DNA of 40,607 nucleotides from an uncultured Lentisphaeria bacterium (GCA_903831825.1 CAIKZE010000170.1:1-40607); one strand, 5' to 3'. Shown: positions 17,269-26,330, counted from the stretch's first letter. Translations and numbers: made by a program. Notes: generated by a model from the sequence alone, not told the origin.

Positions 17269-18020
17269 AAATAAAGTTATCAGGCAAAAATCTTGGCGAT
17301 ATCATGCCGCTGCTGGATGCCGCCGGCTTCAAACTGACCAGAGGCAAACCGGAATTGATCGTGGCGCACGGCGGCGACGGCACCTTGCTGATGGCGGAAA
17401 GAGATTTTCCGTCAATTCCCAAACTGCCGCTCCGGGACAGCGGCACGGCGCCGTTATGCGCCAGGCATTCCTATGAAAAACAACTGAAAATGTTTTGTGA
17501 GGGGAAAACCTCCAAAATCGAACTGGCGAAACTGTCCGGCGAATTCGGCAAATGCAAAATTACCGGCATGAATGATATTTTCATCCACAATCTTGAGCGG
17601 GTCAGCGCGCTGCGCTATCAGGTCTGGATTGATGATGAGTTATATGCCAATGAAATCGTCGGCGACGCGGTCGGACTGGCGACGGTTCACGGCAGCACCG
17701 CTTATTACCGCAGCATCACCCACAGCATTTTCCGGGTCGGGCTCGGTCTGGCGTTCAGCAACAGCACCGAAGCGGTAAATCACCTGGTAATTCCGGAAAG
17801 TTCCGTTGTCCGGATTAAGATCGTGCGCGGCCCGGCCATCATGGTAGCGGATAATTCCCCGGAAAAGATCAAACTGGAGGAAGGCGACGAAGTTTCCATC
17901 CGCCAGTCTCCTGAAAAGGCAATCATTTTCGGGCTTGAAAATTTCATGTGCCAGCAATGCCGGATATTGCGTCATCCGAATAAATATCCATTCAAAAATT
18001 ACTACCCCAGCTTCAAATAA
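17265..18020 (+). CDS. nadK: NAD(+) kinase
   Basis: This 251-residue cytoplasmic enzyme would phosphorylate NAD to NADP. GGDGT (36-40) is the ATP/NAD-kinase signature, NDIFIHN (103-109) is the second motif, and GDAVGLATVHGSTAYY (133-148) fits the glycine-rich site normally written GDGxxVSTPTGSTAY. It is on the short side and its third motif departs from the usual form. It overlaps the methyltransferase gene by four bases, with AAGGAAG upstream of its ATG, and is followed ten bases later by the coaB-like gene, making a three-gene cofactor and RNA modification operon. Confidence 0.9.
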   Translation: MKIKLSGKNLGDIMPLLDAAGFKLTRGKPELIVAHGGDGTLLMAERDFPSIPKLPLRDSGTAPLCARHSYEKQLKMFCEGKTSKIELAKLSGEFGKCKITGMNDIFIHNLERVSALRYQVWIDDELYANEIVGDAVGLATVHGSTAYYRSITHSIFRVGLGLAFSNSTEAVNHLVIPESSVVRIKIVRGPAIMVADNSPEKIKLEEGDEVSIRQSPEKAIIFGLENFMCQQCRILRHPNKYPFKNYYPSFK

Positions 18021-18030
18021 CAGGAGTATT

Positions 18031-18660
18031 ATGCTATTTCTCATCAGCGCGGGACCAACCAGAGAAAAAATAGACCCGATCAGATTCATCAGCAATCACT
18101 CTTCCGGGAAAATGGGTTATGCCCTGGCGGCGGCGGCCAAAGCCACTGGCGGCGAAGTCGTGCTGATCAGCGGGCCGACGCAACTTACTCCCCCTGAAAA
18201 TATCACTGTTGTTCAGGTTGAAAGCGCCGCCGAAATGGCGGAGGCCGTTCATCGTCACGCGCCTGAAGCGGACATCATCATCATGGCCGCGGCTGTCGCC
18301 GATTACCGCCCGGTCAAAACGTTTTCCGAGAAGATGAAAAAAACGCCGGGCAATCTGATGCTGGAACTGGAACGGACTGAAGATATTCTGATGAATCTCG
18401 GCAAGCACAAACGCCCCAATCAGAAACTCGTCGGGTTCGCCGCCGAAACCAATGATGTCGTCGAACATGCCATTGAAAAACTGAAAAAGAAAAATCTCGA
18501 CTGGATTATCGCCAACGACGTCAGCCGCAAAGACCGCGGGTTCGGTTCCGATCATAACGCCGTAACCATGATCTCCGCCAATGGCGACATCTGCGAAGTA
18601 GCCCTCTCCGATAAAAAGACCGTAGCCCGCCGCATCATCCGGAAAATTTTACAAGGCTGA
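18031..18660 (+). CDS. coaB: Phosphopantothenate-cysteine ligase, CoaB domain only
   Basis: This 209-residue protein joins 4'-phosphopantothenate and cysteine in coenzyme A synthesis. SAGPTREKIDPIRFISNHSSGKMGYALA (7-33), AAAVADY (86-92), KMKK (101-104) and KLVGFAAET fit CoaB. Most bacteria carry CoaB fused behind the CoaC decarboxylase; here no CoaC domain precedes it, so a separate coaC is expected elsewhere. The start at 18031 is set by AGGAG just upstream; the frame is open back to 17935 but that part overlaps nadK. The next gene is 210 bases away, so the operon probably ends here. Confidence 0.9.
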   Translation: MLFLISAGPTREKIDPIRFISNHSSGKMGYALAAAAKATGGEVVLISGPTQLTPPENITVVQVESAAEMAEAVHRHAPEADIIIMAAAVADYRPVKTFSEKMKKTPGNLMLELERTEDILMNLGKHKRPNQKLVGFAAETNDVVEHAIEKLKKKNLDWIIANDVSRKDRGFGSDHNAVTMISANGDICEVALSDKKTVARRIIRKILQG

Positions 18661-18870
18661 CAGCCGCGGACATTCTTCTCCACAACGTTTTTTATGATGC
18701 CTGCAACAAAATCACGTTCTGTTCCCAACCGTGAAAAAGCTGCAGCGTCAATTTATACCGGATCGCAATCGTTACTCCTCCATGACAGTCTTTCGCATAT
18801 CATTTGATTCATCGCTTTTATGTAGTAAATTAGAAGCAGTCTACATTGCGTAATACAAGAGGAGGAAAAT

Positions 18871-20076
18871 ATGGAAGCTAGAAAATTCAGCTACATTGTA
18901 GTCGGCGCCGGGCTTACCGGCTGCTGGGCTGTCGATGGGATCAGAGCACTGGATAAAGCAGGTTCAGTCCTTTTGATCGGTGATGAAAAATATCTGCCGT
19001 ATGACCGTCCGCCGCTGACGAAAAAGCTGTGGTTTGGAAAAAAGAAAGTCGAAGAAATATTTGTCCGGCCGCAGCAGTATTTTACGGACAACCGCGCAGA
19101 TGTCATGCTTAATGCAATGGTGACAAAACTCGATGCAGGCAGCAAAACCATCACTTGCAGAGACGGCGGCATCTATCAATATGAGAAACTGCTTTTGGCG
19201 ACCGGCGGCAGGCCGCGCCGGCTTGATATCGAAGGGGGCAGCCTCGACGGAATTTACTACTACCGCTATCTGGACGATTTTGTCAAACTTAAAGCCGAGA
19301 TTCATGACGGAACCAGGGCGCTGGTGATCGGGGGCGGTTTTATTGGCTCAGAAATAGCGGCCGCGCTGAATGTCAATAAGGTTGACGTGACGATGCTGAT
19401 GCCGGAAACGTGTCTTACGGAACAACTCTTTCCGAAGTCGCTTGGGCTTGCCATCAATGAAGATTACATCCGGCGAGGGGTCAAACTCATTTTGCAGGAT
19501 CTTCCGGTTTCGATTATCAGACGAAACAAACATTTTATAACACTCACAAAAAACGGCAGAGAGATAACATCGGATGTCGTTATTGCGGGCATCGGCATGA
19601 AACCCGACACGCAGTTGGCGGAAGCGGCCGGATTGACGCTCGAAAACGGGATCGCGGTCAATGAATTCTTACAAACCTCGTCGCCGGATATTTACGCGGC
19701 GGGCGATAACGCTTATTTTCCCTACGAAGCTCTCGGCAGGCGCATGCGGGTCGAGCACTGGGACAATGCGGTCAATCAGGGCAGAATAGCGGGCATGAAT
19801 ATGGCCGGCGCGCGTATGCCTTACGCCTACATGCCGTACTTTTTCTCCGACCTGTTCGATTTCGGTTATGAGGCCGTCGGTCTTGTGAACTCAAAACTTG
19901 AAACAGTCACGGACTGGCAAAAAGAAAACAACACCGGTGTTGTGTATTATCTTGAGGATGAAAAAGTGCTGGGAGTGATGATGTGTAATGTGTGGGATAA
20001 GGTTGCCGCGGCTCGTGAGTTGATAAAGAGCGGACGCCGGGTATCGGCAAAGGAATTGCAAGGGGCGATACGCTAG
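18871..20076 (+). CDS. FAD-dependent NAD(P)H oxidoreductase, AIF/ferredoxin reductase type
   Basis: This 401-residue flavoprotein has two dinucleotide-binding folds: VVGAGLTGCWAVDG near the N-terminus for FAD and VIGGGFIGSEIAAAL at about 150-165 for NAD(P)H. IYAAGDNAYF is the second FAD contact. It lacks a CxxxxC redox-active disulfide, so it fits the ferredoxin or rubredoxin reductase and AIF-like branch rather than glutathione reductase types. The electron partner is not evident. GAGGAGG-like sequence precedes the ATG, and the pterin dehydratase gene follows 32 bases later with its own strong ribosome site, so the two may be co-transcribed. Confidence 0.88.
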   Translation: MEARKFSYIVVGAGLTGCWAVDGIRALDKAGSVLLIGDEKYLPYDRPPLTKKLWFGKKKVEEIFVRPQQYFTDNRADVMLNAMVTKLDAGSKTITCRDGGIYQYEKLLLATGGRPRRLDIEGGSLDGIYYYRYLDDFVKLKAEIHDGTRALVIGGGFIGSEIAAALNVNKVDVTMLMPETCLTEQLFPKSLGLAINEDYIRRGVKLILQDLPVSIIRRNKHFITLTKNGREITSDVVIAGIGMKPDTQLAEAAGLTLENGIAVNEFLQTSSPDIYAAGDNAYFPYEALGRRMRVEHWDNAVNQGRIAGMNMAGARMPYAYMPYFFSDLFDFGYEAVGLVNSKLETVTDWQKENNTGVVYYLEDEKVLGVMMCNVWDKVAAARELIKSGRRVSAKELQGAIR

Positions 20077-20108
20077 TACCAAGGTCAAAAACATAGAGGA
20101 GGATTGCG

Positions 20109-20459
20109 ATGAAACTGACAGAACAAAAATGTGAGGCTTGCCGGGCGGATATGCCTGCGTTTTCGCCGGAAGCGGCGCGGGACATGATGCAGGAAATCCC
20201 GGAATGGGCAATCAAAGACAATGCGATTGAACGGATTTTTCAATTCAAGGATTTCAAGGAAGCGATGAAATTTGTCAATCAGGTGGCGGAGGCGGCTAAT
20301 CAAGAGGACCATCATCCCGACATTCATATTTATTACAACAAAGTGCATATTGTGCTGTTTACCCACAAAATCAAAGGACTTTCCAAAAATGATTTTATCC
20401 TGGCGGCAAAGATAGATGCGATAGTCAGCTCAAAACAAGACAGCGGAGATAGTCGGTAA
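20109..20459 (+). CDS. phhB: Pterin-4a-carbinolamine dehydratase
   Basis: This 116-residue protein carries the family signature EDHHPDI (66-72) followed by THKIKGLSKNDF (85-96); H68, H69 and H86 match the active-site histidines. The enzyme dehydrates 4a-hydroxytetrahydrobiopterin formed by aromatic amino acid hydroxylases, but no hydroxylase is in this window. Stand-alone members have been linked to folate or molybdopterin metabolism. It has an N-terminal CxxC (C8, C11) and a strong GAGGAGG site. Its last 35 bases overlap the 3' end of folK on the other strand, so the two pterin units converge. Confidence 0.92.
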   Translation: MKLTEQKCEACRADMPAFSPEAARDMMQEIPEWAIKDNAIERIFQFKDFKEAMKFVNQVAEAANQEDHHPDIHIYYNKVHIVLFTHKIKGLSKNDFILAAKIDAIVSSKQDSGDSR

Positions 20460-20970
20460 ACTCAGGCTGCAGTTGCAATTCGGACGTGCGGATCATGACC
20501 GGCTCGGCTGAAAGTAATGTGCGGGTATCCGGCAGCGGCAAGTCCGGCGCCAATTCCCGGAGTGGAATCGCCACAAAAGGATAGTGCCGGATAGCCTGAT
20601 CGGGCAAGACCAGACCGGGCTCATCAATAACCAGTGTTCCGCACAAAATCAAATCCAGGTCAATAGTTCTCGGTGCGAATTTGTCGGCGGAGCGGACACG
20701 ACCAAGCCGCTCTTCGATTTTTCGCAATATATCAAATTTTATCTCGCGCGGCTGATGGGCAGTTCTAATTTTGACGACGCCGTTAAAAAAGTCGGGCTGC
20801 GCGGAGGGGCCGACGGCGGCGGTCTTATAGAAGTTCGAGATGGCGGCAACCGGCAGATAAGCGTTGAGCATAGTCAAGGCGCGGGGAATGTTGTCCCGCG
20901 GATTGATATTGGAGCCGATGGCGACAAACGCATCGCTCAAAGACTCAGTATGCGGAATTTGCGCCATCAT
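20425..20970 (-). CDS. folK: 2-amino-4-hydroxy-6-hydroxymethyldihydropteridine diphosphokinase
   Basis: This 181-residue enzyme transfers pyrophosphate from ATP to hydroxymethyldihydropterin in folate synthesis. VAIGSNINPRDN near the start, FAPRTIDLDLILCG with the metal-binding aspartates, and HYPFVAIPLRELAPDL are diagnostic. The start is taken at 20970 because AGGA lies 6 bases upstream; the open frame reaches 21033. It overlaps the end of folB by 26 bases, so the two are translated from one message. The C-terminal tail reaches over the 3' end of the convergent pterin dehydratase gene. Confidence 0.92.
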   Translation of the reverse strand: MMAQIPHTESLSDAFVAIGSNINPRDNIPRALTMLNAYLPVAAISNFYKTAAVGPSAQPDFFNGVVKIRTAHQPREIKFDILRKIEERLGRVRSADKFAPRTIDLDLILCGTLVIDEPGLVLPDQAIRHYPFVAIPLRELAPDLPLPDTRTLLSAEPVMIRTSELQLQPEFTDYLRCLVLS

Positions 20971-21334
20971 TGCGTTTCCTGAAAATTTCGACGCCGACGC
21001 TTCTGGCGTATCGCAGCGCGCCGGGTTTATCAACCTTTATCCTGGCGGCCTTGACGAGGGGATGGGCCAGGCAGATTTGGGCGATGCCCTCCGCCAACCG
21101 CTCGACAAGATAAAAACTTGAGCTTTCCGCCATCTCGATTATCTGCTTTTTGATTTCTTTGTAATTGACGGAATCTTCAATGCGGTCGGTTTGACCGGGC
21201 CTGCTCAAATCGGCATAAAGCGTGATGTTGATAAGCACATCCTGTTTTTGTGTGCGTTCCCAGTCGTTCAGGCCAATGATGCACCTGAGCGACAGGTCGG
21301 CAATATAAATTTTATCAAACATTTCTATATCCAT
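20945..21334 (-). CDS. folB: Dihydroneopterin aldolase
   Basis: This 129-residue enzyme cleaves dihydroneopterin to hydroxymethyldihydropterin. MFDKIYIADLSLRCIIGLNDWERTQKQDVLIN contains the family start (L-C-x-IG) and VNYKEIKKQI the central motif; the Lys in RIKVDKPGALRYA matches the conserved active-site region. The start at 21334 has GGAG 7 bases upstream; the frame is open to 21370 but that overlaps folE. It sits between folE (17 bases upstream) and folK (overlapping), in pathway order apart from the missing folP. Confidence 0.9.
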   Translation of the reverse strand: MDIEMFDKIYIADLSLRCIIGLNDWERTQKQDVLINITLYADLSRPGQTDRIEDSVNYKEIKKQIIEMAESSSFYLVERLAEGIAQICLAHPLVKAARIKVDKPGALRYARSVGVEIFRKRNDGANSAY

Positions 21335-21351
21335 AAGCACGCTCCATGCTA

Positions 21352-21993
21352 TTATAATTTCTTGCTGCACGCCGCAAAAAATTCCGCCCGCAGCGCGGGA
21401 TCGCCTTCATAATTTCCGCGCCAGTACGTGGTGCGGGTAATGGGCGACATCTCTTTGACGCCGCGCATCTCGACGCATAAATGATGCGCTTCAATGTATA
21501 TCGCGACGCCGTGCGGTTCAAGCAGATGGTTGAGCGTGTCGGCAATCTGCTGACCGATGCGTTCCTGTACTGCGAAACGCCGCGTGAAAAGATGCACCAG
21601 CCGGGTGAGTTTGGAAATGCCGATGATGTGTTCATGCGAGATGTAGCCGACATAAACGACGCCGTAGAACGGCAGACAATGATGTTCGCAGAGCGAAAAG
21701 AAGTAAATCGGCCCTTCGATTATCTGGCTGAGACGGCAATCCGGTCCGCCGCGGCACTCGGTTTCAAACACCTTGACTAATTTGGGGTCGCCTTCATACC
21801 CCTCGGTTGCCTCGATCAGCGCTTTGATGAAACGCTGGGGAGTCTCTTCGGTAGCCGGGGTATTCAAATTCATTCCCAGCGCGGTAAATATCTCTGCAGC
21901 ATAGCCTTCGAATTTGCGCATTTGTTCGTCATTGATCTGGCGTTTTTTGAGATGCAAAAAATTATTTTCGTCATCGTTAAAATGTTCATCCAT
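21352..21993 (-). CDS. folE: GTP cyclohydrolase I
   Basis: This 213-residue enzyme makes dihydroneopterin triphosphate from GTP, the first step of folate synthesis. The zinc ligands are visible as C102 and H105 in CEHHCLPF and C173 in HHLCVEMRGV. The start at 21993 is set by GGAGG 6 bases upstream; the frame is open to 22026. It is the first gene of folE-folB-folK on the minus strand. The 167-base gap to the Phd-type antitoxin gene upstream contains no obvious riboswitch. Confidence 0.95.
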   Translation of the reverse strand: MDEHFNDDENNFLHLKKRQINDEQMRKFEGYAAEIFTALGMNLNTPATEETPQRFIKALIEATEGYEGDPKLVKVFETECRGGPDCRLSQIIEGPIYFFSLCEHHCLPFYGVVYVGYISHEHIIGISKLTRLVHLFTRRFAVQERIGQQIADTLNHLLEPHGVAIYIEAHHLCVEMRGVKEMSPITRTTYWRGNYEGDPALRAEFFAACSKKL

Positions 21994-22160
21994 ACGCAAC
22001 CTCCAGTTCTTTTTATTTGTGCTCATCCGTCATCAATAATTAAATGATGCCGCATCACGACTAACCGGAATTTCAATTTTCTCTAATATACAGTATATCA
22101 TTCCTCGGAAGGTAAATCAACTTCATATTGGGGGATAAATCTTGTTCAACCAAGATAGCA

Positions 22161-22400
22161 TTAGAAACGTCCTTGCCGCAAATTACGGACAAGCTCGTTA
22201 ACATTGTCCATATCCTTACGGTCGGCCCACATCCCGAAAGCAGGATGCTCGGCAGCCGAAGTCTTGAGATGTTCGTCGGAACAAGGAACAATCATGGCTT
22301 TTTTCCGGCCGCGATAGATCAAAGTAACCGGTTCATTGTGCTCAATCGCCGACATAATTTTTTTCATGTTTTTTCTTAAATCAAGTACTGTTACATTCAT
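22161..22400 (-). CDS. Phd/YefM-type antitoxin, apparently without toxin
   Basis: This 79-residue protein begins MNVTVLDLRKNMKKIMSAIEHNEPVTLIYRGRKKAMIVP, the Phd/YefM fold that binds DNA as a dimer and neutralises a toxin through its C-terminus. The start at 22400 has AAAGGA five bases upstream; a second ATG lies two codons earlier. A toxin gene would normally overlap or follow the stop at 22161, but the next 160 bases up to folE contain only short frames with no PIN, Doc or RelE-like sequence. It is therefore an orphan or the surviving half of a pair. Confidence 0.8.
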   Translation of the reverse strand: MNVTVLDLRKNMKKIMSAIEHNEPVTLIYRGRKKAMIVPCSDEHLKTSAAEHPAFGMWADRKDMDNVNELVRNLRQGRF

Positions 22401-22482
22401 CGTCATCCTTTCCCTATAATTAATCTCTTTTAGTATACACTATGTGCGGGTAAAAAATCAAGACGTCCAACATATATTTCTT

Positions 22483-22528
22483 AATCAAGCAGCATAATGT
22501 AATCCGTTGTGGTTTTTTCTGCTTGATT
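22483..22528. repeat. Inverted repeat in intergenic region
   Basis: AATCAAGCAG (22483-22492) is the exact reverse complement of CTGCTTGATT (22519-22528), with a 26-base loop. It lies upstream of the Phd-type gene (minus strand) and of the broken gene at 22612 (plus strand). It could be an operator or transcript end; no T-run follows. Confidence 0.45.
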
Positions 22529-22611
22529 TAGCCGACTGTAGGATTATTTTATCACGAGGATTGAAAGTGGAGTAAAATGCATAGTGCGCTAAGAAGAGGA
22601 AATCACATTAA

Positions 22612-23091
22612 ATGATTAAGATTCAGAAAATTATTCAACAGTTTATCCAAAGTGAGTATTACACCAATACGAGCATTCACTATGACGCCAATGCAATAAA
22701 AATCAGAATGCATGAAAATAATAGTGATAATCGATACATTTTTATTTATATTTATCATCCATGACGAATTACCGCTAATTGTAAAATCATTAATTCATCC
22801 GATTTGTATCCTGATGAGTACAGATGCCGTTCGAAATCAATTCACAAAAAAAAGTTCGATAATTATTGCAATTCAACGAAATTATTATCAACAGAACGTA
22901 TCTCGGATGTTGTAATCACTCCCGGTTCAAACGACCTTATTATAAAATGGACAAATGGAGCAATGCTTGAGTGTTTCTGTCTAAATACTAATGAGTGGTC
23001 ATACCACATTTACGATTACTTGAACTGCATACAATACGATTGTTGCTACGGCAAAATAGTGCGCAGCAAATTTGATACCCCCATTACATAA
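22612..23091 (+). pseudogene. Hypothetical gene with in-frame TGA
   Basis: One reading frame runs from ATG at 22612 to the stop before 23092 (159 codons) but is broken by TGA at 22762-22764. The first part reads MIKIQKIIQQFIQSEYYTN and the second continues in the same frame to DTPIT. A TTG at 22804 could restart translation but has no ribosome site. I recognise no family. Base composition is more AT-rich than the flanking housekeeping genes, which may indicate transfer. A single base change such as CGA to TGA would explain the break; a sequencing error is possible. Confidence 0.45.
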
Positions 23092-23116
23092 AACCGCATT
23101 TTTTTACAGAAAACGT

Positions 23117-24283
23117 CTATTCCGGCAGTTCCATTCCGGCATTCAGCAGGTCCATGTAACGGCGATAACGGAACAGACGGTTGCGTTTTTGCCGGGTTAT
23201 TTCTTCAACAATCCCCAGTGTTTCAAGCTGCCTTAACGCTTTGTTGGCAGTCGCTGGAGTGAGGCCGGTAAAACGCACCAGATTCTGAGCCCCCGCAATG
23301 GGATGCGCCAGCATCGCCTGATGTACCTGAAGAACCGATGACGCTGCCCGGCCCAAACCGTTTATCGCCCGGCGGTCGGCTTCGACCAATTCATGCAGTT
23401 CACGGGTAACTTTTATTCCCTGACGGGCGCTGACAATAACGGCGTCGGCAAAGAAATCCAGCCACTTTTCCCAGTCGCCGTCCATGCGGACTTCATTCAG
23501 CAATTCATAGTAATATTGCCGGTGCAGTTTGAAATAATAACTGACATAAAGCAACGGTTGGCGGAGAATACCGCTGTCACACAACAGCAAGGTAATCAAC
23601 AACCGGCCCAACCGGCCATTTCCGTCCAGAAAAGGGTGAATTGTTTCAAACTGTACATGGGCCAGCGCGGTTCTGACCAGTATTGGAGTAACGGTTTCGT
23701 GATCGTGTAAAAACATTTCGAGTTGCGCCATACATTCCGGCACGGCATCAGCGGTCGGCGGCACAAAACCGGCATTGCCGGGGCGGGTGCCGCCGATCCA
23801 ATTCTGACTCCGGCGAAACTCTCCGGGAGACTGTTTATTCCCGCGTCCTTTCGCCAGCAACGTCTGGTGGATTTCGCGCAATAGCCGCAGCGAAAGCGGA
23901 AACCCTTCGGACAGCCGCTTCATTCCGTGATTCATTGCCGCCACATAGTTGCTGACTTCCTGGACGTCGTTCAACGGAACGCCCGGCGATTCGTCTGCTT
24001 CAAACATCAACAGATCGGAAAGCGATGACTGCGTCCCCTCGATCATCGAAGACAACACCGCTTCTTTCCGGATGTACATATAAAGAAACTGCCCGACATC
24101 CGGCAGCAGGTCGGACACCCCGCCAAGACATCCCAATTCAAGCATTGCCTGGTCGAGTTTTGCCTGCAATGCTCCGTCAACCGCCAGCGGCGGGGATGGC
24201 GGCAGCTGATTGGGAAGATAGGCTTTGACTTCTTCTCCCACCGTACTGACGGTTACATATTTGCCTTGCAGTCCGCGTTTCAT
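23117..24283 (-). CDS. Fic family AMP transferase with C-terminal winged helix
   Basis: This 388-residue protein contains the Fic core motif HPFLDGNGRLGR (216-227), the usual site for transfer of AMP to a hydroxyl side chain of a target protein. SSMIEG (78-83) matches the inhibitory helix motif (S/T)xxxE(G/N) placed N-terminal to the core, so activity is expected to be self-inhibited (class II). The C-terminal part (about 310-370, FTGLTPATANKALRQLETLGIVEE) is a winged helix, suggesting self-regulation or DNA binding. The start has GGAG 6 bases upstream. It stands alone, not in a toxin-antitoxin pair. Confidence 0.93.
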   Translation of the reverse strand: MKRGLQGKYVTVSTVGEEVKAYLPNQLPPSPPLAVDGALQAKLDQAMLELGCLGGVSDLLPDVGQFLYMYIRKEAVLSSMIEGTQSSLSDLLMFEADESPGVPLNDVQEVSNYVAAMNHGMKRLSEGFPLSLRLLREIHQTLLAKGRGNKQSPGEFRRSQNWIGGTRPGNAGFVPPTADAVPECMAQLEMFLHDHETVTPILVRTALAHVQFETIHPFLDGNGRLGRLLITLLLCDSGILRQPLLYVSYYFKLHRQYYYELLNEVRMDGDWEKWLDFFADAVIVSARQGIKVTRELHELVEADRRAINGLGRAASSVLQVHQAMLAHPIAGAQNLVRFTGLTPATANKALRQLETLGIVEEITRQKRNRLFRYRRYMDLLNAGMELPE

Positions 24284-24374
24284 AGACGCTCCGAAGTTAA
24301 AATATAAAACTTGCTTATTTTAAGATAATGCATAATCGTAAAATAAGCAAATTATTACAAAAAAGTACAGGACG

Positions 24375-26330
24375 TCAAAAATTAAAGAAGCCCTGCTTTT
24401 TGGGGATTCCAGTGGATGATTCTTCGGAGGCGGCGGTTGATTTTTCAACCGAATCCGGAGCCGGATCGTCCGCTATCGGCTCTGCCTTGCCGGACTTCAG
24501 CCAATCCTCCAGGGCAATGATTTTGATGTTGGATTTTCTGGCTTTGTCCAGTTTGCCGCCGGAGGCGCTGACATCAGCGGCCACCAGTAACGCCAAATCC
24601 TGCGTCACAGAATCAACCGCTTCATAGCCTTTCTGTTTGGCCAGGTCTTCATAATAACCGCGCTGTTCCGGCATTTTGCCGGTAAAACATATTTTCGGCA
24701 GATTTGCGCTGCCGGTACCCTTGGTTTGCTTTACCTCCACACATTCCAGCAGTTCGTCCAGGATTTCCTTTTGCGCGGCAAGTTCGCGGGAAATGGCTCC
24801 GGCGCGTTCCGGCCCTATCCCGTTGATTTCAGACAGTTTCTCGATGGAAAGCTTTCTGAGTTCCTGGATAGTGTGTGCGGTTAAAATTGCTTTGGCGACA
24901 TTGACTCCGATATTCGGGATATTGAGCGCGGCCAGCACCTGAAAATCATTGACGCTGCGGGCTGACTTAATTTCATTCAACAGATTCGAGGCGGACTTTT
25001 CTTTGAACCCCTCAAGTTTCAGGATATCAATCATGGTCAGTTTGAAGATGTCTTTAAGGGTACGCACCCCCAGCACCTGCATCATTCGGCGGATATTGGG
25101 TTCGCCCAGACGCTCAATGCCGATGTTTCTCACGGAGGCGCAAAGCCGCTGGACTCTGGTTTCGAAACAATCGTGGTTCGGGCAGCAGAGTTCGGGCCCG
25201 CTCCGTTTCAGCACTGTATTGCAGCACGGGCAACGTTCAATCAGCGCCACTTTGCGGTGCTCTCCGGGTTTGGCGCTGACAATATACGGAATGACGTCGC
25301 CGGCGCGCTCCACCGTGACTATATCGCCGATATGGATATCGCGGTCAATGATATTCTGCACGTTGTGCAGAGTGGCGTGGCGGATGGTAATGCCGCCGAT
25401 GTCCACCGGTTCAATCTCGGCAACCGGCGTCAGGCAATTTTTGCCGAAACTCCATTGGACATTCAGCAGCGGGCTTTCCTGCCGGATGCCGCTGAATTTA
25501 AAGGCGATCTGGCCGCGCGGATGATGCGCGGTATTGCCCAGCGAGTCGCTGTAAGCGGAATCCGCCAGTTTGATCACAATCCCGTCCATCGGGTAAGGCA
25601 GCGCTTCAAGCTCTGCGATAATCCGCGGCCATTCCGTACTTAATTGTTTAAACGGAATCGAATATGAGATCATATCGTAGTCGACCAGCGTAAGCTTAGC
25701 CTTCTGGCGAAGCATATCGGAGATATCTTTCAGTCCCATGATTCCGGCAACCGCGTTGCGGGAGTTTTTATAAGCGCGGCCGCCCTTCCTGGCAATGTTC
25801 TGATAAATGGTTTTAAAATCGTCGTCGCGGATAACGATCTCGCCGCGCGCCGGGCGTTTTAAAGCGCCCTTGTAATTAGTGGTTTCCAGTTCAATCAGCG
25901 GGATTTTATCCGAGATATTTTCTCCGATTTCGCCGTCGCCGCGGGTCGCCAGAACGCCGTTGGCAAAATTCGCGGAGATGCCGTCATATTTCGGTTGGAT
26001 CAGCAGCAGTTCGTCTTCGTTGCGGATGCATTTGCCGGCCCAGCCGAGCACGTCCTCCAGCGAATAAGCCTTGTTCAGCGACAACATCGGTTTGGCGTGA
26101 GTCACCTTGCCGATGGCGGCAACTTTGGGAGCATGGACCGCCAGCACCAGCGGATGTTCAGGATTAATCTTTTCCAGAGCGCGCAGCAGTTCGTCATAAC
26201 GCTCGTCGGGAATCTCCTGTTCGCCCTTTTCCCAGTAACAGCGGTTATGATGTTCAATCAGCCGGCCCAGATCGGCTTCCGACAGTTTTTTCGCGTCAAA
26301 ATTTATAAAAAAATCATCATCGGCACTCAT
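24375..26330 (-). CDS. ligA: NAD-dependent DNA ligase
   Basis: This 651-residue ligase has domain Ia (HHNRCYWEKGEQEIPDERYDELL), the adenylation motif KYDG with nucleophile K114, an OB fold (LTPVAEIEPVDIGGITIRHATLHN), a four-cysteine zinc site (CPCCNT...CCPNHDC), helix-hairpin-helix repeats and a BRCT domain at about 555-630. It seals nicks in DNA using NAD. Several motifs differ from the usual LigA wording (KYDG for KIDG and a GKNCLTPVAEI segment where VGRTG is normal), so it is a divergent member and could be a second ligase rather than the main one. The start has GGGAG just upstream. It sits 90 bases beyond the REP unit at 26425. Confidence 0.92.
   Translation of the reverse strand: MSADDDFFINFDAKKLSEADLGRLIEHHNRCYWEKGEQEIPDERYDELLRALEKINPEHPLVLAVHAPKVAAIGKVTHAKPMLSLNKAYSLEDVLGWAGKCIRNEDELLLIQPKYDGISANFANGVLATRGDGEIGENISDKIPLIELETTNYKGALKRPARGEIVIRDDDFKTIYQNIARKGGRAYKNSRNAVAGIMGLKDISDMLRQKAKLTLVDYDMISYSIPFKQLSTEWPRIIAELEALPYPMDGIVIKLADSAYSDSLGNTAHHPRGQIAFKFSGIRQESPLLNVQWSFGKNCLTPVAEIEPVDIGGITIRHATLHNVQNIIDRDIHIGDIVTVERAGDVIPYIVSAKPGEHRKVALIERCPCCNTVLKRSGPELCCPNHDCFETRVQRLCASVRNIGIERLGEPNIRRMMQVLGVRTLKDIFKLTMIDILKLEGFKEKSASNLLNEIKSARSVNDFQVLAALNIPNIGVNVAKAILTAHTIQELRKLSIEKLSEINGIGPERAGAISRELAAQKEILDELLECVEVKQTKGTGSANLPKICFTGKMPEQRGYYEDLAKQKGYEAVDSVTQDLALLVAADVSASGGKLDKARKSNIKIIALEDWLKSGKAEPIADDPAPDSVEKSTAASEESSTGIPKKQGFFNF

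Noticed and set aside
17640-18095. Minus-strand frame of 151 codons opposite nadK and coaB
   Set aside because: It lies antisense to two clearly identified genes and shows no motif of its own.
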